Below the pieces are notes generated by a model. It did no database searches and was not told the origin of the DNA. It worked only from the letters and a program-made list of their open reading frames with translations. A stretch of DNA of 64,000 nucleotides, from the NCBI RefSeq assembly GCF_036997485.1, contig NZ_JAWLPU010000001.1, forward strand, positions 124,001-188,000, in the 5' to 3' direction. Each line of letters opens with the position of its first letter. Positions within the stretch are counted from its first letter, which is position 1. This document shows positions 18,353 to 27,277 of this stretch, piece by piece. The translations under genes and the position numbers were made by a program. Source of the DNA: Brachyspira pilosicoli (lineage in GTDB: Bacteria; Spirochaetota; Brachyspiria; Brachyspirales; Brachyspiraceae).

Positions 18353-19666
18353 GTGTTTATGAATTTACTTAGAAAAATTAATTTTAAATTGTTTATCGTT
18401 CTAATCATACAAGCTTTAATCCCTTCTATTTACTCAACTTTCAGAATATATTTGTTAGACAGCTATCCTAATGCAAGCGGTATCAATATAGCATCACAGC
18501 AAATGTGGTTAGGAATTATATATGAAGTATTTGAAGAAGCAATAATAGCTCCTCTATTTTTCTTTTTAGGAAATATAAAAGATGATGATATTAATAATCA
18601 TAAAGAAGTTTTTATAAATAAATTAAGAAGCTCCATTATAATAATAACATTTATATATATTATAATGGCTTTAATTATAAATATATTTGCTGGAAACCTT
18701 GTTACTGCAATGAAACAGCAAATTGATTTATATGCTCAAACAACAACATATATAAAATTAGAATCTTTTGCTAACATTGCTATAGTATTATTTCATTTAA
18801 TGATTATAGCTCATACTTCTTTGGAAAATTATAAATCAATATTTGCAATAACTACAATAAAAATGTTTCTAACTATTATTCTTGATATATTATTTGTCTC
18901 TCAATATAGCATATCATTAAACTTGGGTGTTAATGGTATAGCGTACAATAACATAATATCTAACTTAATATCAGTTATAATTGCCATATTTTTATTGAAT
19001 AAATGCGGATATAATATTTTCTCTAAAACAAAATTGACTTTCCTATGGAATAAAAAGATTACTTCTCTAAATGTGGTATCTGGGCTTGAATCTTTTTATA
19101 GAAACTTAATTTATAGTATAGTGCTTGTGAGAATGATAAATATTGTAGGAGAACAGGGAAATTATTGGATTGCTAATTCTTTTTACTGGGCTTGGCTATT
19201 AATACCAATAAATCAAATAGGAACTCTCATAAAAACAGACTTATCAAAAAAACATAATAGAAGCTTAAAACCTTATGTATTATTAACTACTATATTTGTG
19301 TTAATATGGATAGCTTTAATACCAACTTATAAATATTTTATAAAATACATAATGAATGCTCAAAATCTTGAATCGGTTATGAACTTGGTTATGATACTTT
19401 TTCCTTTTTATATATGCTATGCATACTACACCATCATTTCAAGTTTATTATATGCAATAGGTCAAATAAAATATATGCTGCTACAGTCTTTCTTAGTTAA
19501 TACTTTCTTTAATATTCCATACTTTATTTTATATTTAAAAGGTGTGTATGAAATAACATTATTAAATATAACATTGAGATTTGGATTAGCTATATTAATA
19601 TCAACTGTAATAATATATATAATTTATTTCACTATGATAAGAAAATTAAAGAATAATGAAATATAA
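18353..19666 (+). CDS. MATE-type multidrug/Na+ antiporter-like membrane protein
   Basis: About 438 residues with 12 predicted membrane segments in two six-helix halves, as in MATE transporters, which export cationic compounds in exchange for Na+ or H+. Supporting stretches are 'LGVNGIAYNNIISNLISVIIA' after helix 6 and 'YWIANSFYWAWLLIPINQIG' at the start of the second half. The usual MATE N-terminal motif is weak, so a divergent member is likely. The frame is open from TTG 18335; GGAGAG at 18343-18348 favours GTG 18353 or ATG 18359. It is a single gene. Confidence 0.7.
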   Translation: MFMNLLRKINFKLFIVLIIQALIPSIYSTFRIYLLDSYPNASGINIASQQMWLGIIYEVFEEAIIAPLFFFLGNIKDDDINNHKEVFINKLRSSIIIITFIYIIMALIINIFAGNLVTAMKQQIDLYAQTTTYIKLESFANIAIVLFHLMIIAHTSLENYKSIFAITTIKMFLTIILDILFVSQYSISLNLGVNGIAYNNIISNLISVIIAIFLLNKCGYNIFSKTKLTFLWNKKITSLNVVSGLESFYRNLIYSIVLVRMINIVGEQGNYWIANSFYWAWLLIPINQIGTLIKTDLSKKHNRSLKPYVLLTTIFVLIWIALIPTYKYFIKYIMNAQNLESVMNLVMILFPFYICYAYYTIISSLLYAIGQIKYMLLQSFLVNTFFNIPYFILYLKGVYEITLLNITLRFGLAILISTVIIYIIYFTMIRKLKNNEI

Positions 19667-19673
19667 TTAAAAA

Positions 19674-19790
19674 AGCGTAGATATTAAAAAAATACCTACG
19701 GTCTATAAAACATTAAATAATTATTATTTTAATATATCTAAAACCTGAGAAGGAAAGTACCATTTAGATTTTACTTAGTTTGTATTATAA
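19674..19790 (-). pseudogene. Decayed duplicate of the alkaline phosphatase 3' end and terminator
   Basis: Read on the minus strand, 19724-19768 encodes SKWYFPSQVLDILK and a stop. The real alkaline phosphatase ends SKWYFPSQVLDILNN at 21168. The following GCGTAG ... CTACG hairpin and the ACATTAAATAAT stretch also match between 19680-19725 and 21115-21170. Upstream of this block the frame is broken by a stop and similarity fades. This is a remnant of a tandem or segmental duplication and fills most of the gap 19667-19876. Confidence 0.8.
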
Positions 19791-19876
19791 ACTATAACTT
19801 TATTATATTATGAATGCAAAGATATAAAAGAAATAAAAATATAAAAAAGAATTTTAACCTTATAAAAAGATAACTC

Positions 19877-20497
19877 TTAAAATTTAACACTATTTAAAGA
19901 ATTTGCTATCCTCATTAAAGAATCTTCCAAATAATAAACAGGAAACGTATAATTTAATATAAAATAATAGCCATTATTAGATTCAAAGATTGTATAAAGT
20001 ATGCTAGTAGCATTATCCATATTAATTTTAAACTGAATATTTTTTATTCCATTAATAGTATAATATTCTTCTGTAAAATTATTTCCATTATTCATCTTTC
20101 TTATAAAACTAATTAAAGAATTAAGATTATCTCCCTCTTTTTTAGTATATCCCGCCAAACATGTTATTTTTATTTTCTCGTCTATGAACATACTATCAAC
20201 ATCAAAGTAACCTTTTCCATAACCTGTTTTAGAAATTATATCATCTCTCTCTTTATCTGTTAATTTAATAGAGTTTATTGGAGGAACAAAACTTACATAA
20301 GCATTTGTAATAAAATATCTTTCATTAGTAGAAATATCATCTCCTAAGTCTAATTTTTTAAAATTAATTTCTTTGTTGGAAAATAAATCTGCATAATTTA
20401 AAGCATAATTATTAGAAACATCATTTATATTTTCTTTTTTATTGCAGCTTAATAATAAAAATATTAATAATAAATAAAAAATATTTCTTTTCATCAA
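19877..20497 (-). CDS. Hypothetical lipoprotein
   Basis: 206 residues with a basic N-terminus and hydrophobic core ending in the lipobox LLLSC (Cys about residue 18), followed by an Asn/Lys-rich linker typical of spirochaetal lipoproteins. The rest is a mixed alpha-beta sequence with no motif I recognise; one conserved-looking stretch is 'GYGKGYFDVDSMFIDEKIKI'. Two consecutive ATG codons lie at the start. It sits between the alkaline phosphatase remnant and the Bor-like gene on the same strand. Function unknown. Confidence 0.65.
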   Translation of the reverse strand: MMKRNIFYLLLIFLLLSCNKKENINDVSNNYALNYADLFSNKEINFKKLDLGDDISTNERYFITNAYVSFVPPINSIKLTDKERDDIISKTGYGKGYFDVDSMFIDEKIKITCLAGYTKKEGDNLNSLISFIRKMNNGNNFTEEYYTINGIKNIQFKINMDNATSILYTIFESNNGYYFILNYTFPVYYLEDSLMRIANSLNSVKF

Positions 20498-20583
20498 TAC
20501 TTGCCTAAATATTTACCTAACTTAATATTTATGTAGTATCATAATTTTTTATAATAATACATAAATATATAAATAATTAAATT

Positions 20584-20871
20584 TTATTTAGTAACTGTTA
20601 CTGTTCTGCTTTGGAAAGTAACAATACTTGTTAAAATATTTAAGAAAAAGTCCCCAGCATTGCATCTAGTATATATCTCATAATCCTTTGCTCCGCCTGC
20701 TAATTCTTTAGTATTTACATCACCAACAGGAACTAATCCCCATAAAGCATACCACTGCTTTCTTTCAATCTTCACACCAGTTTGAGGTCCATTACCAACT
20801 ATATGCCTATGCGATAAACAAGAAGCTGCAAACAATGCCACAACAAACATCATAACAATAAACTTTTTCAT
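20584..20871 (-). CDS. Bor family lipoprotein
   Basis: 95 residues. The signal sequence ends at AASC (Cys18). The mature part matches the Bor family (PF06291) along its length: 'HIVGNGPQTG', 'KQWYALWGLVPVGDVNTKELAGGAKDY' and the terminal 'IVTFQSRTVTVTK'. Phage lambda Bor is an outer-membrane lipoprotein linked to serum resistance. In spirochaetes the family is chromosomal and its role is not established. Start follows a weak ribosome site. Confidence 0.85.
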   Translation of the reverse strand: MKKFIVMMFVVALFAASCLSHRHIVGNGPQTGVKIERKQWYALWGLVPVGDVNTKELAGGAKDYEIYTRCNAGDFFLNILTSIVTFQSRTVTVTK

Positions 20872-21111
20872 TTTTTATCCTTTTTATTTATATAGTGGGT
20901 TCGATTTTAGCATAAATATTTTTTTATTACAAATATTTAGCATTATGTGTATAAGCCAGACATATTGAATTAAGTATTTCTTAATTTTTTAAGTAAACAA
21001 AAATGAATATCATAATTTAAAACAGAATTATTATATTTTTTAAATTTATTTGATATTGAATAATATTTATATATACAAAAAACTTTTTATATATTATTAA
21101 AATTTATAAAT

Positions 21112-21143
21112 AAAAAAGCGTAAGCATTGAAAAACACCTACGC
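21112..21143 (-). terminator. Intrinsic terminator of alkaline phosphatase
   Basis: Minus-strand hairpin GCGTAG ... TTACGC followed by T6, 25 bp after the stop codon. A decayed copy is at 19682-19702. Confidence 0.75.
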
Positions 21144-21167
21144 TCTCTAAAACATTAAATATTATTA

Positions 21168-22760
21168 TTAATTATTCAATATATCTAACACTTGAGAAGG
21201 AAAATACCATTTAGATTCATTGTAAACAACCACACCATCTAAAGTTTTTTTCTCTCCATCTACAATTATTATATTTCTATTTTTCATTATTTGAGCAGTT
21301 TTATCACCAATATGCATAGTAAGAATATGACCGTCTGATGTTAATTCTACACCTGCCTTCTTTAATTCATCTTCACTCATAAACAATTTTTTTGTAGCTT
21401 CATCTAAATTTATTCCCATAGCAAAAGCAACATTTTTAGCTATGTCTGTATTGTCTATAACTCCTATAATTCTATTGTTATTAGGTAAATATGTATATAG
21501 AGGAACATCTTCACCAGTGTGTCCATGAGTGCTGAAACCTAAATAAGCTCTTTTTGCTAATATTGGTCCTATAGCATAATGTAAATCGTCTCCTGTTTTT
21601 CCTCTAAGAGAATTAACCTCTTCTTCTGTCATATCATCTATAGCATAATATTTTTGCATAGCAGTTTTTATATCTTCTCCTGCTTCTATTTTTCTTGCCA
21701 CATACTCAGCAGAACGTGAAGCTTTTTTTACAGGCTCTATAAAACTTTCTAATTTTCTTTTGTGATAGTCTGAAGAAGTTTCATAATTACCCATAGTAAA
21801 ACCGCTGTTTCCATGGTCAGTTACCGCTATAACCATAGTATTATTATCTTTTTTGGCAAAATCTAATGCCGCTTTTACAGCATCAACATAAGCCAAAGTA
21901 TCAGAAACTAATCCAACAGGATCATTAGCATGAGCTGCCCAATCCACTTTTGAAGCCTCCACAATCAAGAAAAAACCTTTATCATTTTTAGAAAGTATAT
22001 CTATAGCCTTTGAAGTCATTTGAGCTAATGAAGGCTGAGTTGTCTCATCTCTGTCTATTTCATAAGCCAAATCTGCATCAGCAAAAAGTCCTACAACTTT
22101 ATCGCCTCTAAAAGAATCTAATTCGTCTGAAGTTCTAATTATAGAATAGCCTAAATTAGTCATTTCTGATATTAAATCTTTTCCGTCTTTTCTAACTTCT
22201 TTAGTAAAGAACTTATATCCTCCACCTAATATAACATCTATATCTTGAAACACTTGCTGTTCGCTTAAATCATCATAATCTTTTCTAGTGATATCATGAG
22301 CAGAAAAAGCTGCAGGAGTGGCATGCATAATTTCTGAAGTTGAAATTACTCCTGTAGATTTGCCGAGAAGCTGAGCTCCTTCCAAAACATTTGCTATAGG
22401 TGCTCTTGCTTCAGTAGGTATTGATGAATTAGGAAGTATAGCCTCATCTGGAAGTACACCTATAAACTGCTGATAAGATGATTTATAGCCTGTAGATAAA
22501 GCTGTGCCTGCAGGGGCTGAATCTGCTATAGGAGAATCAGCGTTATGTGTTCTCACTGCTCCGCTTAACATCTCATCTATTGCTAATGAATCTCCGCCGT
22601 TAAACCATCTTGAGTATGTGATTACATCAGAGCTTTGTCCGTCTGCAATTAAGACTATAACGTTTTTAGCTTTTGAGGTATTTTCTAAATTAGTGTAATG
22701 CTGTTGACCGCATCCGATAAAAAATGCGGATAAAAGAAGAATAGGTAATAATTGAATCAT
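21168..22760 (-). CDS. phoA: Alkaline phosphatase (lipoprotein)
   Basis: 530 residues of the PhoA superfamily; it hydrolyses phosphomonoesters outside the inner membrane. The signal peptide ends in a lipobox (AFFIGC), so it is probably membrane-anchored. The first metal ligand region is 'VIVLIADGQSSD'; the nucleophile Ser lies in 'IADSAPAGTALSTG'; metal ligands follow in 'VEASKVDWAAHANDP', 'AVTDHGNSG' and 'GFSTHGHTGEDVPLY'. The frame is open from TTG 22772, but GGAGA lies five bases before ATG 22760. It has its own terminator; a fragment of a second copy lies 1.5 kb downstream. Confidence 0.93.
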   Translation of the reverse strand: MIQLLPILLLSAFFIGCGQQHYTNLENTSKAKNVIVLIADGQSSDVITYSRWFNGGDSLAIDEMLSGAVRTHNADSPIADSAPAGTALSTGYKSSYQQFIGVLPDEAILPNSSIPTEARAPIANVLEGAQLLGKSTGVISTSEIMHATPAAFSAHDITRKDYDDLSEQQVFQDIDVILGGGYKFFTKEVRKDGKDLISEMTNLGYSIIRTSDELDSFRGDKVVGLFADADLAYEIDRDETTQPSLAQMTSKAIDILSKNDKGFFLIVEASKVDWAAHANDPVGLVSDTLAYVDAVKAALDFAKKDNNTMVIAVTDHGNSGFTMGNYETSSDYHKRKLESFIEPVKKASRSAEYVARKIEAGEDIKTAMQKYYAIDDMTEEEVNSLRGKTGDDLHYAIGPILAKRAYLGFSTHGHTGEDVPLYTYLPNNNRIIGVIDNTDIAKNVAFAMGINLDEATKKLFMSEDELKKAGVELTSDGHILTMHIGDKTAQIMKNRNIIIVDGEKKTLDGVVVYNESKWYFPSQVLDILNN

Positions 22761-22979
22761 AGATTTCTCCAATCTTTATAATTTGGTAAAAATCTGATAT
22801 CAAATTTTACGCACATACTATATATTATAATAAAATAAAAATCAATAGCATATAAATATTTATGATAGTTTTTTTAAAAAAATTTTAAATTTATTCACAC
22901 TCCCCGCCCTTTATAGCTTGAAATTTTATTTTGAATAAACATTTTATTTATATTTACTGCCTATCAAGTAAAAGCACGC

Positions 22980-23405
22980 CAGCCCAAGTTTTTTTAAATT
23001 TATAAACTTTAACAGCACGCGGTAAACAGAATTTAATTTTATAATAAATGTTTAATTATTAACTAGCTTTATTTTTATAGTGAATTCAACGCGTGTTTAA
23101 AAATTTTATCAACTTTTTTGTGCCCATGCTAAAGCAGACTTAGTCAAAGTTGCAAAAAAGACTAGTTGTAAATTGGCTTAGTAATATTTAGAAATTTATT
23201 TTTATGATTAGCTTAACGCGTGGTAAAGTAAGTCTATACTTGTTTCAAAAGTACTTGACAAAATTGATTACTTATTTTCAGAATAATTTTAGGCATAAAA
23301 TAATGTTTTATATGTTGTGTAATTATTAATTTCAATGTATAAAATTGCAGTCTTTTTGGTTCTTTGTGCCAACAAAAGAACTGGGGTACGGGGCAAAGCC
23401 CCGTT
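22980..23405. repeat. Repeat-rich intergenic region, includes dispersed repeat copy 5
   Basis: The 800-bp gap 22761-23561 has no gene that I can support. It contains an ATCAACTTTTTTG ... CAAAGTTGCAAAAAAG pair (23108-23159) and, at 23345-23404, the right element CTTTTTGGTTCTTTG ... CAAAAGAACTGGGG, whose GC tail is shortened to a GGGGC ... GCCCC hairpin. Three related motifs with an ACGCG core occur at 23017, 23089 and 23216 (for example ACGCGGTAAA and ACGCGTGGTAAA). A GC island (CACTCCCCGCCC) is at 22898. Confidence 0.65.
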
Positions 23406-23484
23406 ATAAAAATCTAAATAGTAAAATTAAAAATGCTGTAAATATTTCTTAATTTAGTTTTGAAACAAGTATTCTATACAAATT

Positions 23485-23523
23485 AAAAAAGCCCGTCCTA
23501 AAATATTAAGACAGACTTTTTAT
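23485..23523 (-). terminator. Intrinsic terminator of OMP gene A
   Basis: GTCTGTCTTAA pairs, with G-U wobbles, to TTAGGACGGGC and is followed by T6 on the minus strand. A homologous hairpin follows OMP gene B at 27205-27245. Confidence 0.75.
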
Positions 23524-23561
23524 ATAATTGTTTTATTAACAGAACTATTTGCTAAAATTAA

Positions 23562-24356
23562 TTAAAATGCTTTAGGTCCGAATCTATAGCCAATCTGTGC
23601 ACCTACATCGATACCTGTAAATGGTCTATAATAATAAATATCTGCTTCAGGATAATCATTTAGAGAACTATTATCAGGAATTTTTAATCCGCCTACTCCT
23701 GTAAATGTTGCATATAAACCAAGATTCAAAGCTGAAGTTTCTGTAAAGAATATAGAATAATCTAAACTTAATTTGAAATAAAAACCTACTGGCAATTCGC
23801 TTTTATCAAATTGAGATTTATAATTATCTCCTACTTGATAATTAATCCCATTATCTCCTTTGTATACTATAGAACCTGATACAGGAATTATAATGCCGCC
23901 GCCTATGCCTATAGAAAATGCCTTAATATTAAACTTTGGAAACAAACCAATTTTAAAACTATGAGCAGAAGATGTTATAGGATTTTCTCTTAATTTATCG
24001 CCTTCTTTATAAGTATTATTAGTACCGTACATATAAGTATAATTAGCTGTTATAGTATCAAATCTATACCCTACTTCTCCTAAAAGGCTTATACCAAAAT
24101 TATTAACAACTTGAAACATATAACCAACTTGAGCCTCTACACCTGTTGTAAAACCTAAAAAATTATCAGCAGAATAATAAGCTCTATAAACTTTGTCGCC
24201 ATTATACTGAGCTGTATGATCAATACCCTGCCCCATATCAATATTCATACCTAATGGCACATTAAGTATAAACTCAAATCCGCTTGCTGCGAATGCTGAT
24301 GTGCTTAATGCTGCTGCTAATACAGCTGTGAAAATAATTTTTTTCAAGTGTTTCAT
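23562..24356 (-). CDS. Outer-membrane beta-barrel protein, copy A
   Basis: 264 residues with a cleavable Sec signal (residues 1-23, AFA cleavage site), then alternating polar/aromatic strands typical of an 8-12 strand barrel, for example 'FGISLLGEVGYRFDTITANYTYMYG' and 'LNLGLYATFTG'. It ends in 'IGYRFGPKAF'; a terminal Phe is the usual beta-signal for insertion by the BAM complex. It differs from copy B (27278-28075) at about nine residues, and the first 25 bp upstream of the ATG are also conserved, but the promoters diverge. Surface exposure is inferred; function is unknown. It is the last gene of the array. Confidence 0.85.
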   Translation of the reverse strand: MKHLKKIIFTAVLAAALSTSAFAASGFEFILNVPLGMNIDMGQGIDHTAQYNGDKVYRAYYSADNFLGFTTGVEAQVGYMFQVVNNFGISLLGEVGYRFDTITANYTYMYGTNNTYKEGDKLRENPITSSAHSFKIGLFPKFNIKAFSIGIGGGIIIPVSGSIVYKGDNGINYQVGDNYKSQFDKSELPVGFYFKLSLDYSIFFTETSALNLGLYATFTGVGGLKIPDNSSLNDYPEADIYYYRPFTGIDVGAQIGYRFGPKAF

Positions 24357-24430
24357 AACAAACCCCTTATTAATTTTTTTATAGAAAACTATATTTAAGA
24401 GGCATTATACATTGAGATAAAAAAAATACA

Positions 24431-24463
24431 TTTGAAGTATGAAAATAAATTAAATACTTCAAA
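24431..24463 (-). terminator. Hairpin after the 421-residue MerR-like gene
   Basis: Perfect 10-bp inverted repeat TTTGAAGTAT ... ATACTTCAAA with a 13-base loop, starting three bases after the stop codon. A T-rich stretch follows on the minus strand. It could also be a regulatory element of OMP gene A, whose TATAAT box (minus strand, 24404-24409) is close by. Confidence 0.6.
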
Positions 24464-24465
24464 AA

Positions 24466-25731
24466 TTATTTTAAAATTTTTTTAAGCTCGCTTGATTTCA
24501 AGATTAATTGAACATGTTTTTTATAAGAACTTTTGATGCTCTTTTTATGATAAAGCCTTGTGAAATTATATAACTCTATATAGTCTATTAAAACCATATT
24601 GTAATTATTAGCCGATGATACTTCAAAGATTATATTCTCTTCATCTTCTTCTAAATTTATATTATCTTTTTTTAATGGCAAACTCATAGCCTCTAAATAT
24701 TTTATCTTTTCTCTTAAAGCTAAAAAATCAGCCTTAGAAATATGCCCTAAAAAATATAAAAATACTAATATTTGACTGCTAAAAAAATCTGTGTATCTTT
24801 TTAAATATCTCTTTTGTTCTATTTGATAATCTATAAGTTTATAATGTAAATTAATATATTCTTTAAAATTATAATTATATACAAAACCATCATATCTTTT
24901 TAATAAATCTACATTATAATAACTGCTTTTATTTTCTACTTCCTCTCCATAATAAAAATGTTTTTCATCTTTTTTCTTTTTTAAAATTTTTTTATAGGCT
25001 TTTTTATAAATATTTATAAGTTTATAATAATCTTTTTTACCAATTCTCTTTTGTTTATAATAATCATAAATAAAAAACGCAATATAGTATAGCTTATAAT
25101 CATAATATATTTTTTCATTGTTTGATTTTTTTGTTTTTATTATTTTGTTATATAAAGCCTTAATTTTTCTCTCTATAAAACATACATAATTTAAATCTAT
25201 ATCATACAATATCTCTCTTATATCCGTACCAAACTCAAAATTATCAATTAAAAAATCAAGTATATCCAATTCTTGAGTTATATAAAAATGTTTTTCTTTT
25301 TTTATATCTTTACTTTTTAATTTGTATGCTGGAAGTATTAGTTTTTTATAGGTTTTTTGTTTTAGTCTGTCTTTGATTCTATCTACATAATATTGTGTTT
25401 CTATTTTTTTATTAGCAGCATAGTTATAATATTCTATAAAAGCATCTACACTAAAAAAATAAATACTACTTTTAAAATCAATATTTCTAATTTCTTCTTT
25501 ATTAAGATATTCTATCTTATAGCCGTCATACAAAAATTCCCCATTTTTTAAAAGATTAATTTTTCTTAATTTATAATCATTATTTTCTTTCTTCTCTCTT
25601 CCAGAAACACTTTCGATAGTGTAAATATTTTTATTACTATTTTTTATATTATCCAATGAGGGTATAATATTTTTTTTATTGTATTTAAAACTATTATAAC
25701 TAATATCTTCTTTAAATTTTTCAAATGCCAT
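24466..25731 (-). CDS. Large lineage-specific protein with MerR-like HTH module (paralogue 1)
   Basis: 421 residues, very rich in Lys, Tyr and Ile. Residues of about 91-176 ('FFSVDAFIEYYN' ... 'LILPAYKLKS' ... 'HFYITQELDILDFL' ... 'FGTDIREIL') align by eye with the MerR-like module of the 248-residue protein at 28229-28975, which resembles the MerR helix-turn-helix pattern (SIGE ... LPAYR ... RYY ... GFEIREI). The rest is long helical sequence without known motif. Its ATG overlaps the end of the TPR gene by 11 bp, so the two are an operon. DNA binding is inferred, not shown. It lies directly upstream of OMP gene A. Confidence 0.6.
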   Translation of the reverse strand: MAFEKFKEDISYNSFKYNKKNIIPSLDNIKNSNKNIYTIESVSGREKKENNDYKLRKINLLKNGEFLYDGYKIEYLNKEEIRNIDFKSSIYFFSVDAFIEYYNYAANKKIETQYYVDRIKDRLKQKTYKKLILPAYKLKSKDIKKEKHFYITQELDILDFLIDNFEFGTDIREILYDIDLNYVCFIERKIKALYNKIIKTKKSNNEKIYYDYKLYYIAFFIYDYYKQKRIGKKDYYKLINIYKKAYKKILKKKKDEKHFYYGEEVENKSSYYNVDLLKRYDGFVYNYNFKEYINLHYKLIDYQIEQKRYLKRYTDFFSSQILVFLYFLGHISKADFLALREKIKYLEAMSLPLKKDNINLEEDEENIIFEVSSANNYNMVLIDYIELYNFTRLYHKKSIKSSYKKHVQLILKSSELKKILK

Positions 25732-27067
25732 ATCTTTGTAAATCCAATAACATTTTTTTTATTGTATAATATTCTCTTTTTTTATCTTTTATCATAACAA
25801 ATACGCTTTTCAAACTTTCTACTAACTGCCTTTTTAATTTTTTATTATACTCTCCAACCTCATAAATAGAGTATAATACTATAGCCCTATAATAATTATA
25901 ATTAAAAGACTTCTTATCAAATCTTTCAATATGCTCTAAAATTTCACTGCCAAGATTATTCACAGTTCCAAAATCATTTTCTTCTTTATATATTGAGAGT
26001 AATTTTAAAATATTTTCTAAAAACTCTATATCATCATAATTATTATTCATTCTATATTCACATGCCTGAATATAATATTTTGCCTTTTTATAATTTCTGC
26101 AATCTTTATCTATTTTAGAAAAATATTTATACGCCTCATCATATTTCTTTAAATGAAGTTTTAATTTTGCTATATTATAATAGGCTAAAGAATTATCTTC
26201 TATTATATCATCAACTTCAATATCATCAAAAACAATATCAATATTATTTAGTTTATAATTACACCAAGCAATATAATGGTCGCATTTTATTCTATCTACA
26301 ACATTTGAAGAAGATTCTCTCATAAATATTTGTTTAGCTTTTTTAAAATCTCTTAAGGCCTCACTATATTCTCTTAATTTGTATTTTAGTTTTGCTCTAT
26401 TATAATAACCGTCTGAATATTTATGATTTATTGAAGTATTGAAATCTTCTAAAGCTTCATCATATATATTTAAATTGAATTTAATAAAACCTCTCAAATT
26501 ATGTAAATCATATTTCATATTATTGTTTGTTTCTATAAAATGATTATAATTTTCTATAATATCAGAATAATCATATTTAACTTTTTGAGTATTAAAATCT
26601 ATCATATAATCTTTTATCTCTTCAATATTTTTTAATATTAAAGTTTTTTTATTTTGAAAATATAATGGATTTTTTAAGAAATTTTTTATTATATTTTTTA
26701 TTAAATAATTATTTACAAGTTTCTTTAAAAAACAAATATCCAATTTCATTTCTTCTTTAATTTTAGAAGCTTCTTTACTATTAATTTTAATTAATATTTT
26801 TTTTGACTTAATTCTATAATAGTAAGATAATGGATAATATTTTTGAAGCTTTATAGATATATCAAAATAGTTAATAGCTTGTTTTAATTTTTCTCTATTA
26901 TTTTCTGAATTTATAAAAATAATATATCCTAATAAACAATATGCTTTATAAGAAGTTTTATCTCTTTTGATTAATTCTTCTAATAATTTTAGTGTTAAAT
27001 TATATGATTTATTTTTGAAAGAACGATTAATAAAATATATTAAATTTTCCATACTATAATTGTTCAT
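25721..27067 (-). CDS. TPR-repeat protein
   Basis: About 448 residues without signal peptide or membrane segment. Several tetratricopeptide repeats are visible: 'KQAINYFDISIKLQKYYPLSYYYRI' (about residues 64-90), 'ALEDFNTSINHKYSDGYYNRAKLKYKLREYSEALRDFKKA' (about 207-247) and 'KLKLHLKKYDEAYKYFSKID' (about 310). TPRs mediate protein-protein contacts. The frame is open from GTG 27085; ATG 27067 is the better-looking start, though no clear ribosome site precedes either. It overlaps the MerR-like gene downstream, suggesting that the two products work together, perhaps as a partner-binding pair; that is inference. Confidence 0.65.
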   Translation of the reverse strand: MNNYSMENLIYFINRSFKNKSYNLTLKLLEELIKRDKTSYKAYCLLGYIIFINSENNREKLKQAINYFDISIKLQKYYPLSYYYRIKSKKILIKINSKEASKIKEEMKLDICFLKKLVNNYLIKNIIKNFLKNPLYFQNKKTLILKNIEEIKDYMIDFNTQKVKYDYSDIIENYNHFIETNNNMKYDLHNLRGFIKFNLNIYDEALEDFNTSINHKYSDGYYNRAKLKYKLREYSEALRDFKKAKQIFMRESSSNVVDRIKCDHYIAWCNYKLNNIDIVFDDIEVDDIIEDNSLAYYNIAKLKLHLKKYDEAYKYFSKIDKDCRNYKKAKYYIQACEYRMNNNYDDIEFLENILKLLSIYKEENDFGTVNNLGSEILEHIERFDKKSFNYNYYRAIVLYSIYEVGEYNKKLKRQLVESLKSVFVMIKDKKREYYTIKKMLLDLQRYGI

Positions 27068-27136
27068 AATTATACAACCAAACACTATTAAATTATGAGC
27101 ATTATAATAGATAAATTAATAAATATCAATAAAAAA

Positions 27137-27165
27137 GGTGCATGCATTTTTTTATTGCACACACC
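27137..27165 (-). terminator. Second terminator after OMP gene B
   Basis: Minus-strand GGTGTGTGCA ... TGCATGCACC hairpin followed by T6. The same hairpin, with the same 20-odd flanking bases, follows OMP gene C at 31943-31969, showing that the two intergenic regions share ancestry. Confidence 0.75.
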
Positions 27166-27204
27166 CTAAAAACATTAAATAATTTATTTTTAAATTTTTA
27201 TAAT

Positions 27205-27245
27205 AAAAAGCCCGCCCTAATAAATATTAAGACAGACTTTTTATA
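27205..27245 (-). terminator. First terminator after OMP gene B
   Basis: 13-bp stem (GTCTGTCTTAATA with TATTAGGGCGGGC, four G-U pairs) followed by TTTTTA on the minus strand. Homologous to 23485-23523. Confidence 0.75.
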
Positions 27246-27277
27246 TAATGTTTTATTAACAGAACTATTTGCTAAAA

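Noticed and set aside
24431-24463. Considered as an operator of OMP gene A
   Set aside because: It begins three bases after a stop codon and is followed by a T-rich stretch, so a terminator is the simpler reading; kept only as an alternative.
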